From Pseudomonadota bacterium (lineage in GTDB: Bacteria > Desulfobacterota > Syntrophia > Syntrophales > UBA5619), in the NCBI GenBank assembly GCA_018819165.1, contig JAHJQP010000242.1, positions 1-16,781 on the forward strand: a stretch of 16,781 nt of DNA, written 5' to 3'. Below the pieces are notes generated by a model. It saw only the letters and a program-made list of their open reading frames with translations, was not told where the DNA came from and did not search any database. This document shows positions 15,575-16,781 of this stretch, piece by piece (the first letter of the stretch is position 1; each line of letters opens with the position of its first letter). The position numbers were made by a program, and so were the translations under genes.

Positions 15575-15663
15575 ACCGCCCGGTTTAGCCTGTCCTGAGC
15601 AAGTCGAAGGAGACCCGCATGCCGGGTGGTGTGGGGGCTGGGGAAGAAAAACCCCCAGCTACG
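15572..15663 (+). ncRNA. Group II intron domain V/VI-like RNA structure
   Basis: ACCGCCCGG (15575-15583) pairs with CCGGGTGGT (15622-15630), giving the GAACCGCC...GGTGGTGTG helix seen at the 3' end of many bacterial group II introns (domain V). GCTGGGG (637-643 of the 15,000s) then pairs with CCCCAGC (15653-15659) around an A-rich loop, in the place of domain VI. The apical part of domain V is longer than usual: about 38 bases lie between the strands, including CTGTCCTGAGCAAGTCGAAG, which looks inserted. The normal 3' terminus after the last helix is not recognisable. With the rest of the ribozyme gone it cannot splice on its own. Confidence 0.6.
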
Positions 15664-16225
15664 CGCCTGGAGTCGGCGCAAGCAATGCTAATACACCAAG
15701 GAGAGCGAACAGCACCGCAGCCACCCAACGCATCACCTTCATATTGACTCGATGAGACAGCGCTTCGCCGATCCAGACAGCTGGGACGTTCGCAATCATC
15801 ATGCCCAGGGTCGTCCCAAGAACCACCGCGACGAGCGAATCGTAGCGGGCCGCTAGCGCTACCGTGGCGAGTTGAGTCTTATCGCCCATCTCCACCAGAA
15901 AGAAGGCGATGAGTGTCGTCAGGAACACACCAGCGCCTCGGAGGTTCCGGTCTTCCTCCAGCTTGTCTGGCCTCAGCGCCCACGCGCCGAAGGCGAAGAA
16001 CGAGAGGGCAACAATCCACCTCAGTGCCTGGGGGGACACGAGGCTCGCTAGCCAGACCCCCACGTAGCCCGCGAGGAAATGATTGGCGAGGGTCGCGAAG
16101 AGAATGCCCAGAATGATCGACACCCTATGTTTGAGCTTCGCCGCAAGCAGAAAAGACAGAAGCTGGGTCTTATCGCCCATCTCGGCGAGTGCGACAACCG
16201 AGGTTGAGATGATGAGAACTTCCAA
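15659..16225 (-). CDS. GDT1/TMEM165-family (UPF0016) cation transporter
   Basis: Membrane protein of the GDT1/TMEM165/MneA family; characterised members export or exchange Mn2+ or Ca2+. The family's two repeats each carry the signature acidic motif: AEMGDKTQ near residue 14 and VEMGDKTQ near residue 110, each in a membrane segment. About six hydrophobic helices and 188 residues match the family. It starts at TTG 16225, supported by GGAGG 7 bases upstream; that site lies only about 10 bases after a GTTAG box ending a palindromic block, the position expected of a cassette's first gene. The TAG stop falls in group II intron-derived sequence, so the last residues (TPGA) may not be original. Manganese rather than calcium is a guess from bacterial relatives. 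Confidence 0.88.
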   Translation of the reverse strand: MEVLIISTSVVALAEMGDKTQLLSFLLAAKLKHRVSIILGILFATLANHFLAGYVGVWLASLVSPQALRWIVALSFFAFGAWALRPDKLEEDRNLRGAGVFLTTLIAFFLVEMGDKTQLATVALAARYDSLVAVVLGTTLGMMIANVPAVWIGEALSHRVNMKVMRWVAAVLFALLGVLALLAPTPGA

Positions 16226-16240
16226 GAGGTTCCTCCGCCT

Positions 16241-16386
16241 CTAACGGCGAGTTGAGCGGTTCGGAATCGGGCTAGCGAGTTTACTCGCCAAGGCCGAGGG
16301 CGAACGGCTCGAACGATTTTGTTCGGCCGCGCGAATCAGCGCGCGGTCGGACAAATCGGGCGAGGCGCTCCGCGCAACTCGCCGTT
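16241..16386. repeat. Large palindromic block with nested hairpins (possible long attC)
   Basis: AACGGCGAGTTG (16243-16254) and CAACTCGCCGTT (16375-16386) are a perfect 12-base inverted repeat enclosing 120 bases. Inside are a small hairpin GCGAG-TTTA-CTCGC and a long imperfect one, 16314-16358, where CGATTTTGTTCGGCCGCGCG faces GCGCGCGGTCGGACAAATCG around AATCA. On the minus strand the block ends in GTTAGAG, one base off the attC end consensus GTTRRRY, just ahead of the GDT1-like gene. About 146 bases with long arms is within the range of long attC sites, but the other end (CCCGAAC) departs from consensus. No gene was seen in 16226-16435. Confidence 0.5.
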
Positions 16387-16403
16387 CGGGCGCGCGCAGC
16401 GCG

Positions 16404-16468
16404 ACCGAACGACCAAGCTCACCGGTGCGCCGGCTTTATGGCGCATCCGGTGGAGCGCCTTGTTCGAG
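16404..16468 (-). repeat. attC-like site with divergent end boxes
   Basis: On the minus strand CTCGAAC ... GTTCGGT bound a folded site: CGAAC pairs with GTTCG, CACCGG (16420-16425) with CCGGTG (16447-16452), and TGCGCC (16426-16431) with GGCGCA (16440-16445), leaving an 8-base loop and unpaired spacers. Layout and sequence resemble the site at 15064-15128, sharing the TCCGGT-GAG-GC-TTGTT pattern on the plus strand. The end boxes read CGAAC/GTTCG instead of CTAAC/GTTAG, a matched change on both arms. The stop codon of the adjoining gene lies in the hairpin loop. Confidence 0.6.
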
Positions 16469-16781
16469 CTTTTCTTTCCTAATTCTGTCTGTAATTCTCA
16501 GTAATATTTTATCTATTTGCCGGGGCGTTAACGTTTTCGCAAAGCGTTCACGGATATTGTCTCGAAGGTGTTGACAGCGGCGACAGAAGATATGGTATTC
16601 CGAATCTGACTCTTCTACAGTAATGTCTTTAATATAATTCGGACGTGGCGTAACCTTGGAGATAGCTTCTTTGGCTCGGCTATCATAGATAAAGAATAGG
16701 TCAGGTTTATGGAAATGAAGATATTTTGACGCAAGTGCCCTTTTTTCCAGACCTGTTAATTCAAAAAATATATCCATTACC
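16436..16781 (-). CDS. Cassette-borne protein of unknown function, 5' end outside the window
   Basis: At least 113 residues, open to the window edge; the ATG at 16777 is probably internal because the frame continues and conserved sequence begins at once. I do not know its function. Visible elements: ELTGLEKRALASKYLHFH, then DLFFIYDSRA, a CRRC cysteine pair followed by HLRDNI, and TPRQIDKILLRI near the end. I have a general impression of similar hypothetical proteins in cassette arrays, but cannot name a family. It is soluble in character, with no membrane segment. The last ten residues or so (LEQGAPPDAP) are encoded by the attC-like site, and the TAA stop lies in its loop, as for the antitoxin gene at 15079. 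That marks it as a cassette gene. Confidence 0.55.
   Translation of the reverse strand, partial: VMDIFFELTGLEKRALASKYLHFHKPDLFFIYDSRAKEAISKVTPRPNYIKDITVEESDSEYHIFCRRCQHLRDNIRERFAKTLTPRQIDKILLRITDRIRKEKLEQGAPPDAP

Larger units (their letters stand above)
15428..15663 (+). mobile_element. 5'-truncated group II intron (IIC-attC-like remnant)
   Basis: The element consists of the maturase C-terminus plus the intron's 3' RNA domains and lacks everything upstream: 5' end, ribozyme domains I-IV and most of the ORF. The plus-strand orientation is opposite to the neighbouring cassette genes. Class IIC-attC introns are known to use integron attC sites as targets and to lie opposite to cassettes, so location and direction fit that class. 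The 5' boundary is the brnT junction near 15428-15437; the 3' boundary is near the end of the GDT1-like gene, whose TAG stop is built from intron-derived CTA. Loss of the 5' part could come from incomplete reverse transcription during insertion or from later deletion. Confidence 0.65.

Noticed and set aside
16226..16435. CRISPR array, suggested by repeated TTCGG/CGAAC strings
   Set aside because: The strings are short parts of hairpin arms with irregular spacing; there are no regular direct repeats with spacers.

Overview
The window looks like a chromosomal segment of a fairly GC-rich Gram-negative bacterium. The heptose adenylyltransferase RfaE2 implies LPS synthesis. DksA, PriA, RsfS, ComF, Fmt and RsmB in one co-directional block suggest a proteobacterium in the broad sense. 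A Cdc48-type ATPase and the overall gene style make an anaerobic deltaproteobacterium (Desulfobacterota) my best guess. That placement is inference, not proof.

Layout. (1) Positions 1-2762, minus strand: a TauE/SafE-family permease gene, then a Cdc48/VCP-like AAA+ ATPase gene. The ATPase is cut off inside its second ATPase domain, just after the Walker B motif; the 120 bases beyond its stop look foreign. (2) Positions 3029-5058, plus strand: a TVP38/TMEM64 (DedA-like) membrane protein and a CorC/HlyC-type CNNM-CBS protein, probably co-transcribed. (3) Positions 5110-7771, minus strand: a xylose-isomerase-like TIM-barrel protein followed by two Dpp/Opp-type ABC permeases, with no ATPase or binding protein nearby. 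(4) Positions 7975-14989, plus strand: the housekeeping block rsfS-comF-rfaE2-dksA-priA-fmt-rsmB. A strong intrinsic terminator sits between dksA and priA, only 14 bases before the priA start codon.

(5) Positions about 15064-16781 are the unusual part. They read as a small integron-type gene-cassette array on the minus strand with no integrase in view. Two hairpin sites of attC type (15064-15128 and 16404-16468) each lie at the 3' end of a small gene whose reading frame runs into the site. A third, longer palindromic block (16241-16386) ends in GTTAG just ahead of a GDT1/TMEM165-like transporter gene. Between the transporter and a BrnT/antitoxin-type toxin-antitoxin pair lies a 5'-truncated group II intron on the plus strand: the last 48 residues of its reverse transcriptase/maturase, then domain V and VI-like RNA structure. 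The intron fragment abuts brnT, of which only the last 36 codons survive, while the antitoxin frame is open. Class IIC-attC introns are known to target integron attC sites and to lie opposite to the cassettes, which fits this arrangement. The cassette array with a fossil intron and a toxin-less antitoxin is the main point of interest.

No tRNA, rRNA or CRISPR array was seen. No gene-free stretch exceeds about 300 bases; the longest gaps (2763-3028, 7772-7974, 16226-16435) are described below.
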